29,889 bases of DNA from a bacterium (GTDB taxonomy: Bacteria; Desulfobacterota; S145-22). Where the stretch lies: NCBI GenBank assembly GCA_027073795.1, contig JALTEW010000097.1, forward strand, positions 1 to 29,889, written 5' to 3'. The position numbers and the translations under genes were made by a program. Positions 8,085 through 16,443 of the stretch are shown here, in pieces. The notes below the pieces were generated by a model that saw nothing but the letters and a program-made list of their open reading frames with translations, ran no database searches and was not told where the DNA came from. The stretch's first letter is position 1; the number at the start of each line of letters is the position of its first letter.

Positions 8085-9899
8085 ATGAAAAAGTTATTGT
8101 CAGGAAATGAGGCTATTGCGCGGGGTGCCTATGAAGCGGGCGTGACCTTTGCCTCTGCCTATCCGGGGACACCGAGCACGGAGATTCTGGAAACGGTCGC
8201 GAAGGAATACCCAGAAATTTACGCGGAGTGGTCCCCGAATGAAAAGGTTGCTTTGGAGGTAGCGATGGGGGCGGCGTTTACCGGCGCGCGTGCGATGGCT
8301 TCCATGAAACACGTGGGTGTGAATGTTGCGGCTGATCCCTTGATGACGTTGAGTTACACAGGGATTTGCGGGGGGATGGTTGTGGTCACAGCGGATGATC
8401 CTCAGCTTTACAGCTCACAGAATGAACAGGATAATCGGAACTATGCTAAATTCGCGAAGATTCCCATGCTGGAACCAAGTGACAGCCAGGAGGCGAAGGA
8501 TTTTGTGGTTCGCGCCTTTGATATCAGTGAGCAATTTGATTCCCCCGTCATGGTTAGAAGTGTCACCCGGGTTTCCCACGCTAGGACGCCGGTGGAATTG
8601 AAGGAGAGAAAAAAGGCACCTCAAGAGGTTAAGGTTCGTAAAGATCCTCCCAAGTATGTGATGTTGCCCGTTTACGGCAGAAAGCGCCATGTGGTTGTAG
8701 AAGAGCGTTTTCTTAAACTTAAAGAATTTGCCGAGGCCTTTGAATTAAACCGGGTCGAGATGAATGACCCTGAGGTTGGGATTGTTACCTCAGGAATTTC
8801 CTATCAGTACGCAAAAGAGGTTTTCCCCAATGCCTCGTATCTCAAGCTTGGGATGGTTTGGCCGCTTCCGGAAAAGATGATTCATGATTTCAGATCAAAA
8901 GTTAAAAAACTATATGTTATTGAAGAGTTAGACCCATTTATTGAAGAAAATTTGAAGATTATGGGTATCCAGGTAGACTTGGGGAAGGATGTTTTGCCTA
9001 TTTATGGTGAGCTAACACCTTCCATTGTTAAGGAGAGAGTTACAGGGAAAGCGGAAGAACCTTTTCTTTCCAATCCTGAAAATATTCCTCCACGGCCACC
9101 CAATATGTGCCCCGGGTGCCCGCACCGCGGGATGTTCTATACCATCAAGAAACTGAAACTCTATGCGGCGGGTGACATCGGTTGTTATACCCTGGGAGCG
9201 TTGCCTCCTTTGACATCTCTGGATACCTGCGTCTGTATGGGTGCCAGTATCGGCCATGCTATGGGGATGTCCAAGGCCCTTGGAAAAGAGGGGAAGGGGA
9301 AATTTGTGGCTGTTATCGGTGATTCCACATGCATGCACAGTGGGATGACAGGGCTTGCCGATGTGGCTTACAACAAATCTTACGCAACAGTTATTATTGC
9401 TGATAATCGAATTACAGCCATGACGGGGGCGCAGGACCATCCCGCCACGGGTTACACTGTCCGGGGCGAGGAAACCCATGCCGTGGATTTTGTCGAGTTA
9501 GGAAAGGCCCTTGGGTTCAAGAACATTGTCAAGGCAAATCCTTATAACCTGGAGGAATATGAAAAGGTGTTGAAGGAAGAGGTTGAAAAGGATGAGCCAT
9601 CGCTAATTGTGAATCAGGGCCCGTGTGCGCTCTTAAAAAGGGCAATTCCGAAGGCCAAGAAGCCATACTTCGTTGATACGGACAAGTGTATCGGGTGCAA
9701 ACGCTGCATCGGGCTGGGGTGCCCAGCTATCACGTGGCATGCAGAAGAGGGGACGAATGCCGCCGGAAAGAAACGTAAAGGCTTTGCGACAATAGAGCCT
9801 ACCATTTGTAATGGTTGCGGTCTTTGTTATCAACTTTGTAAGGTAGAGGCTATAGGAACGGAAGGCAAGGTCTTTTTTGGCCTGGTTGAAAACCTGTAA
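8085..9899 (+). CDS. iorA: Indolepyruvate ferredoxin oxidoreductase, alpha subunit
   Basis: The 604-aa IorA is the thiamine-diphosphate and iron-sulfur subunit that, with IorB, oxidatively decarboxylates aryl-2-oxoacids to acyl-CoA and reduces ferredoxin. Visible domains are the N-terminal pyrimidine-binding domain (LSGNEAIARGAYEAG, AYPGTPSTEI), a middle TPP-binding domain with GDIGCYTLG and GDSTCMHSGMTG...DNRITAMTG, and a C-terminal pair of [4Fe-4S] motifs. The first, CIGCKRCIGLGCP, has the IorA-type four-residue last spacing; the second is CNGCGLCYQLC. A strong GGAGGGAGG site precedes the ATG. It opens the long electron-transfer operon. The substrate may be indolepyruvate, phenylpyruvate or another 2-oxoacid; the sequence does not decide. 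Confidence 0.93.
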   Translation: MKKLLSGNEAIARGAYEAGVTFASAYPGTPSTEILETVAKEYPEIYAEWSPNEKVALEVAMGAAFTGARAMASMKHVGVNVAADPLMTLSYTGICGGMVVVTADDPQLYSSQNEQDNRNYAKFAKIPMLEPSDSQEAKDFVVRAFDISEQFDSPVMVRSVTRVSHARTPVELKERKKAPQEVKVRKDPPKYVMLPVYGRKRHVVVEERFLKLKEFAEAFELNRVEMNDPEVGIVTSGISYQYAKEVFPNASYLKLGMVWPLPEKMIHDFRSKVKKLYVIEELDPFIEENLKIMGIQVDLGKDVLPIYGELTPSIVKERVTGKAEEPFLSNPENIPPRPPNMCPGCPHRGMFYTIKKLKLYAAGDIGCYTLGALPPLTSLDTCVCMGASIGHAMGMSKALGKEGKGKFVAVIGDSTCMHSGMTGLADVAYNKSYATVIIADNRITAMTGAQDHPATGYTVRGEETHAVDFVELGKALGFKNIVKANPYNLEEYEKVLKEEVEKDEPSLIVNQGPCALLKRAIPKAKKPYFVDTDKCIGCKRCIGLGCPAITWHAEEGTNAAGKKRKGFATIEPTICNGCGLCYQLCKVEAIGTEGKVFFGLVENL

Positions 9900-9919
9900 A
9901 TAAAGGGGAATGGGAAACA

Positions 9920-10498
9920 ATGGAAAAGACAAAAAGTGTATTAATGGCAGGCGTTGGAGGACAGGGGATCATCCTTGCCAGTGATATCCTTTCAGAGGTG
10001 ATGCTTGATGCGGGGTTTGATGTTAAAAAAAGTGAGATTCACGGAATGGCCCAGCGGGGCGGTAGCGTGTCAAGTCACATCAGGGTAGGGAAAGTGGTTT
10101 ATTCCCCCACGATTCCGAAAGGAGAAGCGGATTACCTTATCTGCTTTGAAAAACTTGAGATGCTTCGCTGGCTGGATTTCTGTAATGCCGATACCCACGT
10201 GATTGTTAATGACCTTGAGATTAACCCGCCGGCGGTTAACCTGGGGGAGGCTGAATATCCGCGTGAGCTTTTTGAGGAAACAGCAAAGAAATTTAAAAAT
10301 TTAAAGCTAGTTCCAGCCAGCAAAACAGCTCAGGACCTTGGGAATATCAGGGCCGCCAATACGGTTATGATTGGGGTTTTCTCCAAGTTTTTTGATGTTG
10401 AAGAATCCCTGTGGTTAGATAAAATTCTTGGCAAGCTCCCGGAGAAGTTGCATGGCTTAAACCGGAAGGCGTTTGATGAGGGAAGGAAGCTCAACTAG
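9920..10498 (+). CDS. iorB: Indolepyruvate ferredoxin oxidoreductase, beta subunit
   Basis: This 192-aa gamma-type subunit of the 2-oxoacid:ferredoxin oxidoreductase superfamily binds the CoA side of the active site in complex with IorA. The N-terminus has the family glycine-rich motif AGVGGQGIILAS, followed by SEIHGMAQRGGSVSSHIR, both diagnostic. It follows iorA by 20 bases and has a GGGGAATGGGAA ribosome region. The length is typical. Presence of both subunits intact and in order argues for an active enzyme. Confidence 0.94.
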   Translation: MEKTKSVLMAGVGGQGIILASDILSEVMLDAGFDVKKSEIHGMAQRGGSVSSHIRVGKVVYSPTIPKGEADYLICFEKLEMLRWLDFCNADTHVIVNDLEINPPAVNLGEAEYPRELFEETAKKFKNLKLVPASKTAQDLGNIRAANTVMIGVFSKFFDVEESLWLDKILGKLPEKLHGLNRKAFDEGRKLN

Positions 10499-10531
10499 TT
10501 CCTTGGCTTAGATGCTTGAAAAAGAATTTTG

Positions 10532-10560
10532 TTGACAAAATCGTTTAGCTGGATTAGGAA
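10532..10560 (+). promoter_or_regulatory. Weak internal promoter candidate before flpD
   Basis: A perfect -35 TTGACA at 10532-10537 lies in the 82-94-base gap between iorB and flpD. The -10 at the right spacing (TAGGAA, 10555-10560) is poor. It could allow flpD-fdh-hdr to be expressed apart from iorAB, but the evidence is thin. Confidence 0.25.
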
Positions 10561-10592
10561 CATATGTAATTTATCGAGGAATGGGGCAGACA

Positions 10593-11015
10593 ATGTCAGA
10601 TGCGAAGGAAAATTTTGAACCGAAGATTATAGCGTTTTGCTGTAACTGGTGTTCCTATGCCGGGGCTGATCTGGCAGGGAGCATGCGACTGAAATATCCC
10701 CCCAATGTGTTACCTATCCGAGTCATGTGCAGCGGAAGAATTTCTCCTCACTTTATTCTAAAGGCTTTTCAAAAAGGAGCAGATGGTGTTCTGGTAACGG
10801 GTTGCCACTACGGGGATTGTCACTACATGAAGGGAAACTATATCACGAAACGCCGTGTGACCATTCTAAAGGACCTGTTGAAGTTTGTTGGAATAGAACC
10901 TAAAAGGCTCAGAGCTGACTGGATTGCTGCCTCAGAGGGAGATAAATTTGCAAGGGTTGCTAATGAGTTTACGGAAGAGATCCGGGCACTGGGTCCTTCG
11001 CCATTGAGAGGATAG
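10593..11015 (+). CDS. flpD: FlpD/MvhD-family [2Fe-2S] electron-transfer subunit
   Basis: This 140-aa protein of the MvhD/FlpD family passes electrons from a hydrogenase or formate dehydrogenase to the flavin of HdrA. The conserved cysteines are visible: CCNWC (16-20), MCSGR (Cys46) and GCHYGDCHY (Cys71, Cys76). Cys20 is a normal TGC codon. I choose the ATG at 10593, because GGGG lies six bases upstream and the protein then begins MSDAKENFEPK like other family members. An in-frame ATG at 10581 abuts GAGGA with no spacer. The stop TAG meets the next gene. With Fdh and Hdr genes downstream, its role as the Fdh-to-HdrA bridge is well supported. Confidence 0.9.
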   Translation: MSDAKENFEPKIIAFCCNWCSYAGADLAGSMRLKYPPNVLPIRVMCSGRISPHFILKAFQKGADGVLVTGCHYGDCHYMKGNYITKRRVTILKDLLKFVGIEPKRLRADWIAASEGDKFARVANEFTEEIRALGPSPLRG

Positions 11016-11017
11016 TG

Positions 11018-11833
11018 ATGGAGCAGTTAAAGCAAAATATAAAAAACATGCTTGAATCCGGTGAAATAGCTGGATTTTTAGGCATGAGAGAACAGAATGG
11101 TCACCCGGTTCCCTATCTTTTTACGTCTGAAGATCTTGATCAAGTTGATAACCTTGTTATCCCCGAGGTTCGGTATCCAATGGCGGGAATCCTTCTCAAG
11201 ATCGTGAGGAAATATCCAGATAAGACCATTGGGGTTATGGTTCGTGGGTGTGACGACCGCGCCTTGATTGAGCTGGCTAAAAACAAGAAGATTTTACCGG
11301 AGCTCATACGTCCTATTGGGATTGCGTGTAGCCAGGCATTAGCCGAGTATTGCCGGTGTAGCCAGCCATACCCAAGGGAGATCCATTACGGTGAAAAGGT
11401 CGAGCCTGTGAAAGACCGTTCGGATTTGGAGGCTATCGAATCAAAGGACCTTCCAGACAGGTTGGACTACTGGATGGGCCAGTTTTCTAAGTGCATCAAG
11501 TGTTACGGGTGTCGAAATATCTGTCCCATGTGTTTTTGTGACCAGTGTACGCTCGAAGATGAAACTTTGGTCGTAACAGGAAAGGCGCCTCCCGAGATCC
11601 CTGTATTTCACCTGATTCGCGCCTTTCATATGGCGGGCCGGTGTATTGACTGTGGCCTGTGTGAGGAGGCGTGCCCGGCTCACATTCCTTTAAGGTCCCT
11701 TTATCGAAAGGTCCGAGAGGGTATGGCTGATTATCTGGGATATGTCAGTGGAACGGAAGAGAGTGAAAAGGACCCCCTCGAATTCCTTGGGAGTGAGGGT
11801 TACGAGGTGCCCTCTATGATTGACGAGACATAG
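11018..11833 (+). CDS. FdhB-like iron-sulfur protein with 4Fe-4S dicluster domain
   Basis: This 271-aa cytoplasmic protein lies between flpD and fdhA. Residues about 50-115 (with GVMVRGCDDRALIELAK and IACSQALAEYCRC) recall the FrhB/FdhB beta-subunit family. Next comes a seven-cysteine cluster region (Cys159-Cys177, CIKCYGCRNICPMCFCDQC) and a classical [4Fe-4S] motif, CIDCGLCEEACP (209-220). It is shorter than archaeal FdhB, and I see no complete F420/flavin domain, so it probably carries electrons from FdhA to FlpD rather than reducing F420. The ATG at 11018 comes two bases after the flpD stop; a GTG at 11015 overlaps that stop. The role is inferred from position and clusters. Confidence 0.75.
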   Translation: MEQLKQNIKNMLESGEIAGFLGMREQNGHPVPYLFTSEDLDQVDNLVIPEVRYPMAGILLKIVRKYPDKTIGVMVRGCDDRALIELAKNKKILPELIRPIGIACSQALAEYCRCSQPYPREIHYGEKVEPVKDRSDLEAIESKDLPDRLDYWMGQFSKCIKCYGCRNICPMCFCDQCTLEDETLVVTGKAPPEIPVFHLIRAFHMAGRCIDCGLCEEACPAHIPLRSLYRKVREGMADYLGYVSGTEESEKDPLEFLGSEGYEVPSMIDET

Positions 11834-11845
11834 CGGAGAGATTGC

Positions 11846-13891
11846 ATGGAATATAAAACAGTTCTAACAACATGTACCTACTGTGGAACAGGTTGTGGGA
11901 TGCTACTTGAAGTCTTGGATGGGGAAGTAGTGGGGACCCTTCCTGTAAAGACCCATCCAATTAATGAAGGAAAATTCTGCATAAAGGGATGGAATGCCCA
12001 TCAATTCATCTATGCTGAGGGGCGCTTGACCAAACCCCTGATTCGAAAAGGAGACGTCCTTGAAGAGGCTTCTTGGGATGAGGCCCTTGACTTTGTGGCC
12101 AAGAGGTTTCTTGAGCTTAAAGAGGCCCACGGTTCCGATAGTCTTGGGTGTTTCAGCTCTGCCAAGTGTACGAACGAGGAAAATTATCTCTTGCAGAAGA
12201 TGTTTCGTGCTGTGATCGGGACGAATAATGTCGATCACTGCGCGCGTCTCTGACACTCTTCGACGGTGGCCGGTCTGGCTGCTACATTTGGAAGCGGGGC
12301 AATGACCAATAGCGTTCCCGAGATTGAGGATGCGGATTGCATTCTAATTATTGGTTCTAACACAACTTCTTCCCATCCTCTTGTTGCCTCTCGGATCATG
12401 AAGGCAAAGGAAAAAGGTGCAAAGGTTGTCGTTATTGATCCGAGAAAGACACAGATCGCGCATCTTGCAGACATTTATGTGTCCCATAATCTTGGCAGTG
12501 ACGTGGCATTGATAAATGGACTGATGCATATTATCCTTCAGGAAAACTGGCATAACAAGTCCTTTATCGATGAGCGTACAGAGGGGTTTGAGGATCTTAA
12601 GAAGATTGTAGATGAGTACACGCCTGAAAAGGTCGAGAAGATTACAGATGTTCCGAAGGAAAAACTCCGGGAGATTGCGGATGTTTATGCCAATTCAGAA
12701 AAGTCATCCATCATCTATTGTATGGGAATAACTCAGCATACCACGGGAACAGACAATGTGAAATCGCTGGCAAACCTTGCCATGCTGACTGGGCAGATAG
12801 GAAGACCCTCTACCGGTGTAAACCCTTTGCGTGGGCAGAACAATGTCCAGGGATCGACTGACCTTGCGGCGATACCTAATATATATCCGGGGTATCAACC
12901 GGTAACAGATGAAGCGGTCCGCCAGAAATTCGAAAAAGCGTGGGGGGTATCCCTCTCGCCCAACCCAGGGTTGACGGTGGTTGAGATGATTAACGCGGTG
13001 GAGGAAGGCAAACTAAAAGGTCTTTACATCCTTGGAGAAAATCCCATCATCAGTGACCCGGATTCAAACCACGTGGAAAAGGCCTTGGATGATATTGAAT
13101 TCCTGGTGGTTCAAGACATTTTTTTGACAGAGACAGCAAAAAAGGCTGATGTTGTCCTTCCCGGGTCAAGCTTTGCTGAGAAAGATGGCACCTATACGGG
13201 AACAGACCGCAGGGTTCAGAGAGTTAGAAAAGCCATAGAACCTCTTGGGGATGCCAGGGAGGATTGGAAAATTCTCTGCCAGGTAGCACAAGCTTTGGGG
13301 GGGAAAGGATTTGACTACCCATCTCCCAAAGAGGTTTTCGATGAGATAGCGGAACTTACGCCTATCTATCACGGCATCAATTATGATCGTATTGAAAAAG
13401 AAGTAATCCATTGGCCATGCAGAACTGAGGATGACCCGGGCAGTCCCTATCTCCACAAGGATGGGTTTGCGAGAGGGAAAGGGCTGTTTACCCCTATTGA
13501 GTACAAACCGCCGGCCGAACTTCCGGATGAAGACTATCCTTACCAATTGACAACGGGGAGGCTTCCTTTCCACTATCATACAGGAACCATGACACGGGTT
13601 TCGCCATCATTGGCTCATGAGATAAACGAAGCATTTGTGGAGATTCATCCTAAGGATGCAGGTAGTTTGGGGATAAAGAATGATGAAAAGATCCAGATTA
13701 GCTCTCGAAGGGGAACGGTTGTTGCCAAGGCGATGGTAACAAATGATATAAGGGAAGGCGTGGTGTTTATGCCGTTTCATTTTGCTGAGGCAGCCGCTAA
13801 TCGGCTTACCATTGCTGCTCTGGACCCTATAGCTAAGATCCCAGAGTACAAGGTATGTGCAGTTAAAATTGAAAAATTAGATGGGAGATAA
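11846..13891 (+). CDS. fdhA: Formate dehydrogenase catalytic subunit, selenoprotein
   Basis: This is a 681-aa molybdopterin (Mo or W) enzyme that interconverts formate and CO2 plus two electrons. The N-terminal [4Fe-4S] cysteines are Cys10, 13, 17 and 45. The frame is interrupted by TGA at 12251-12253 (residue 136), exactly where Cys/Sec binds the metal (VDHCARL-Sec-HSSTVAGL). It then continues without a break through the MopB core to the C-terminal dinucleotide-binding domain with TTGRLPFHYHTGTMTR. A gene finder would split it into two pieces (11846-12253 and 12266-13891). There is no twin-arginine signal peptide or N-terminal ferredoxin extension, so it is cytoplasmic and depends on partner subunits. 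It sits with FlpD and Hdr, as in methanogen Fdh-Hdr complexes. Confidence 0.93.
12251..12283 (+). promoter_or_regulatory. Selenocysteine UGA and bacterial SECIS hairpin in fdhA
   Basis: The TGA at 12251 is followed by a small stem, GGCC (12268-12271) with GGCT (12277-12280), enclosing the loop GGTCT at 12272-12276. The loop begins 18 bases after the end of the TGA, the same spacing and loop sequence (GGUCU) as I recall for the E. coli fdhF element that binds SelB. This supports recoding as selenocysteine rather than termination. Confidence 0.85.
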
Positions 13892-13899
13892 TCTTTAAA

Positions 13900-15876
13900 A
13901 TGTCCAGAACTGGGGTATTTGTTTGTCATTGTGGGACGAACATCGCTTCTGTAGTAGATGTTAAATCTGTTGCGGAGGAGGCAAAGTCTTTACCGGGAGT
14001 GGCATTTGCCACAGATCTGAAATATAGCTGTTCGGATCTTGGGCAAAAGGCCATCCGGGATGCCATCAAAGAGCATAACCTTGACAGGGTGGTGGTAGCT
14101 TCTTGCTCGCCACGGATGCATGAGAAGACCTTTCAAAAGTGCATTGAGATGGCGGGGCTTAATCGTTACATGTTCGAGATGGGAAACATACGGGAGCAAT
14201 GCTCGTGGGTGCACGAGGACAAGGCCATGGCAACGGAGAAATCAAAGGAAATTGTGAAAATGGCCGTGGCGAAGGTCAATAGGCTTGAGCCGTTGACGCC
14301 GCTCAAATCACCTGTTGAGAAGCGCGCCCTTGTTATAGGGGGTGGGATTTCAGGGATGCAGGCGGCTTTGGATGTCAGCCTTGCCGGATACAAGGTGACA
14401 TTGGTGGAAAAATCGCCGAGCATCGGGGGGAGGATGGCGCAGTTAGAAAAGACCTTTCCCACACTTGACTGTTCGGCTTGAATACTTACCCCGCGGATGA
14501 CGGAGTCATCCCAGGACGACAACATCGAGCTTCTCACTTACTCTGAAGTTGAGAACGTTGAAGGTTTTATAGGGAACTTTGACGTAACCATTCGCAAGAA
14601 GGCGCGTTCCGTGGATATGAGCAGGTGTACCGGGTGTGGGGAGTGTATCCAGAAATGCCCCACCAAGGTTGACAGTGAATTTGATATGGGACTGGGAAAA
14701 CGGAAAGCCATTTACACCCCATTTGCCCAAGCAGTACCCAACGTTCCGGTTATCGACCGTGACCATTGCCTCAAATTTACAAAAGGCAAATGTGGCGTTT
14801 GTCAGAAGGTTTGCCCTGCGGATGCCATCGATTATGAGCAGAGGGATGAATTAATTGAACGAAAGGTTGGAGCTATTATAGTAGCAACAGGTTTTTCCCT
14901 CTTTGATTGGACGGTTTACGAGGAATATGGCGGAGGTAGGTATAAGGATGTCGTTACAGGTCTCCATCTGGAAAGAATGTTAGATACATCAGGTCCAACG
15001 GAAGGAAAGGTCATCCGCCCATCTGATGGCCGGGAGGCGAAGCAAGTTGTATTTGTCCAATGCGTTGGGAGCCGTGATGAGGCGAAGGGTGTTCCGTACT
15101 GTTCCCGAATCTGCTGTATGTATACGGCGAAGCAGACGATTCTGTTGAGGGACCATATCCCGGACAGTCAGTCCTATGTCTTTTATATCGATATCCGTGC
15201 GGCAGGTAAGAATTATGAAGAATTTGTCAAAAGGGCGCAAAGGGAGAGTGGAACCGTATACATTCGTGGACGGGTTTCAAAGATTTATGATCGGGGGGAC
15301 AAGCTTATTGTCCAAGGGGTGGATACCTTATCCGGTGAACGAGTCGAGGTTGAGGCAGACTTGGTGGTTCTGGCTACCGCTGTCGTTCCCAATCCGGATG
15401 CCATTCAACTGGCGCAGATGTTGAATATCCCTTATGACCAGTATGGATTTTACACGGAGGCCCACCCCAAACTCCAGCCGGTGGAGAGTGTCACTCAGGG
15501 CATTTTCCTAACAGGTTCTTGCCAGTTTCCAAAGGATATCCCTGATTCAGTAGCCACAACAGGGGCCGCAGCTGTGCGAGCGTGTGCGGTTTTTTCTCAC
15601 GATGAATTGACCATTGAGCCAAAGATAGCATGGGTGAACCAGGAAAAGTGCAGTGGTTGTTTTAACTGCATGGAAGTCTGCCCCTTTGATGCTATTATTA
15701 GTGAGGAAGTCAATGGGAAAATGGTCGCCCGCGTGAGGGAATCCATCTGCCATGGTTGCGGGAACTGTGCGGCTACGTGCCGGACCAAGGCTATCAATGT
15801 CAAGGGCTTTAGCGATGAGCAAATTTACGCTCAAATTGAAGCCCCGTTTTTAGAAGAGGAGGTGGAGGTTGCCTGA
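13900..15876 (+). CDS. hdrA: HdrA-like FAD/iron-sulfur electron-bifurcating subunit, selenoprotein
   Basis: HdrA is the flavin subunit at which electrons are split or merged in heterodisulfide-reductase-type complexes. The full 658-aa frame is interrupted by TGA at 14479-14481 (residue 194) in the motif FPTLDCSA-Sec-ILTPRM, where most homologues have Cys and some archaeal and deltaproteobacterial ones have Sec. Visible features are N-terminal Cys motifs (VCHCGTN, ASCSPRMH), an FAD-binding VIGGGISGMQAA (about 148-160), a mid-protein ferredoxin domain from Cys243 (CTGCGECIQKCP), a second cluster CGVCQKVCP, and two C-terminal [4Fe-4S] motifs (CSGCFNCMEVCP, CHGCGNCAATC). It starts eight bases after fdhA. 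Gene callers would likely split it at the TGA. Confidence 0.93.
14479..14511 (+). promoter_or_regulatory. Selenocysteine UGA and SECIS-like hairpin in hdrA
   Basis: Downstream of the TGA at 14479, GGATGAC (14495-14501) pairs perfectly with GTCATCC (14505-14511), leaving the loop GGA (14502-14504). The loop starts 20 bases after the end of the TGA, within the window used by bacterial SECIS elements, and carries the apical G-rich bases expected for SelB binding. The perfect 7-bp stem lies inside coding sequence just past a TGA in a Cys/Sec position. Confidence 0.8.
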
Positions 15877-16441
15877 GTTCTTAAATCGTGAAGATATTCA
15901 TGCCTTCAGGGATCTTGTTCTTTCCCTTTCAGGTCAGGATGTCAGCCGATGTATTCAATGCGGAAAATGTTCCTCGGGATGTCCGATCGCCTATGAGATG
16001 GAGCACCTTCCTAATCAGATAATTCGCTTCATTCAGCTCAACATGCAGGAAAAGGCGCTTCATTCTGATACCTTCTGGCTTTGTGCGGTATGCGAAACCT
16101 GTAGTGTACGGTGCCCGGAAAGCATTGATATCGCTGGTATAATGGACGCCCTTCGTAAGATTTGTCGAGAAAGAGGCATCAAACCTGGAGATTCGAGGAT
16201 TGCCAGGTTCAACGAAATATTCCTTGATTCCATCAAGAGAAATGGCAGGGTTTATGAACTGGGACTGGTTATGAAATATAACCTTGCAACGGCACAGCCC
16301 TTCAAGGACGCTTCTCTCGGTCCCGTGATGTTCAGCAAGGGCAAGTTGAAAGTTTCGCCTGACAAGGTTCGGGATCCGAACAGTGTCAGGACGATATTTT
16401 CGAAGGCTAAAACCTTTATTGCATCCAAGTTGAAGGATTAA
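15869..16441 (+). CDS. hdrC: HdrC-like iron-sulfur subunit
   Basis: This 190-aa protein has two [4Fe-4S] motifs, CIQCGKCSSGCP (from Cys28) and CAVCETCSVRCP (from Cys72), the standard HdrC arrangement for carrying electrons between HdrA and HdrB. The predicted start is TTG at 15869, overlapping the hdrA end by eight bases. The ribosome site GAGGAGGTGGAGG lies directly upstream inside hdrA, indicating translational coupling. There are no membrane helices, which separates it from membrane-bound HdrE/DsrM-type partners. The length is normal for HdrC. Confidence 0.9.
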   Translation: MPEFLNREDIHAFRDLVLSLSGQDVSRCIQCGKCSSGCPIAYEMEHLPNQIIRFIQLNMQEKALHSDTFWLCAVCETCSVRCPESIDIAGIMDALRKICRERGIKPGDSRIARFNEIFLDSIKRNGRVYELGLVMKYNLATAQPFKDASLGPVMFSKGKLKVSPDKVRDPNSVRTIFSKAKTFIASKLKD

Positions 16442-16443
16442 TT

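Noticed and set aside
12251..12253. fdhA read as a pseudogene with a nonsense mutation
   Set aside because: The TGA is at the known metal-ligand Sec position with a correctly spaced GGUCU hairpin, and the rest of the frame is intact.
14479..14481. hdrA read as two separate genes or a frameshifted gene
   Set aside because: The frame is unchanged across the TGA, the flanking motif matches the HdrA Cys/Sec site, and a perfect hairpin follows.
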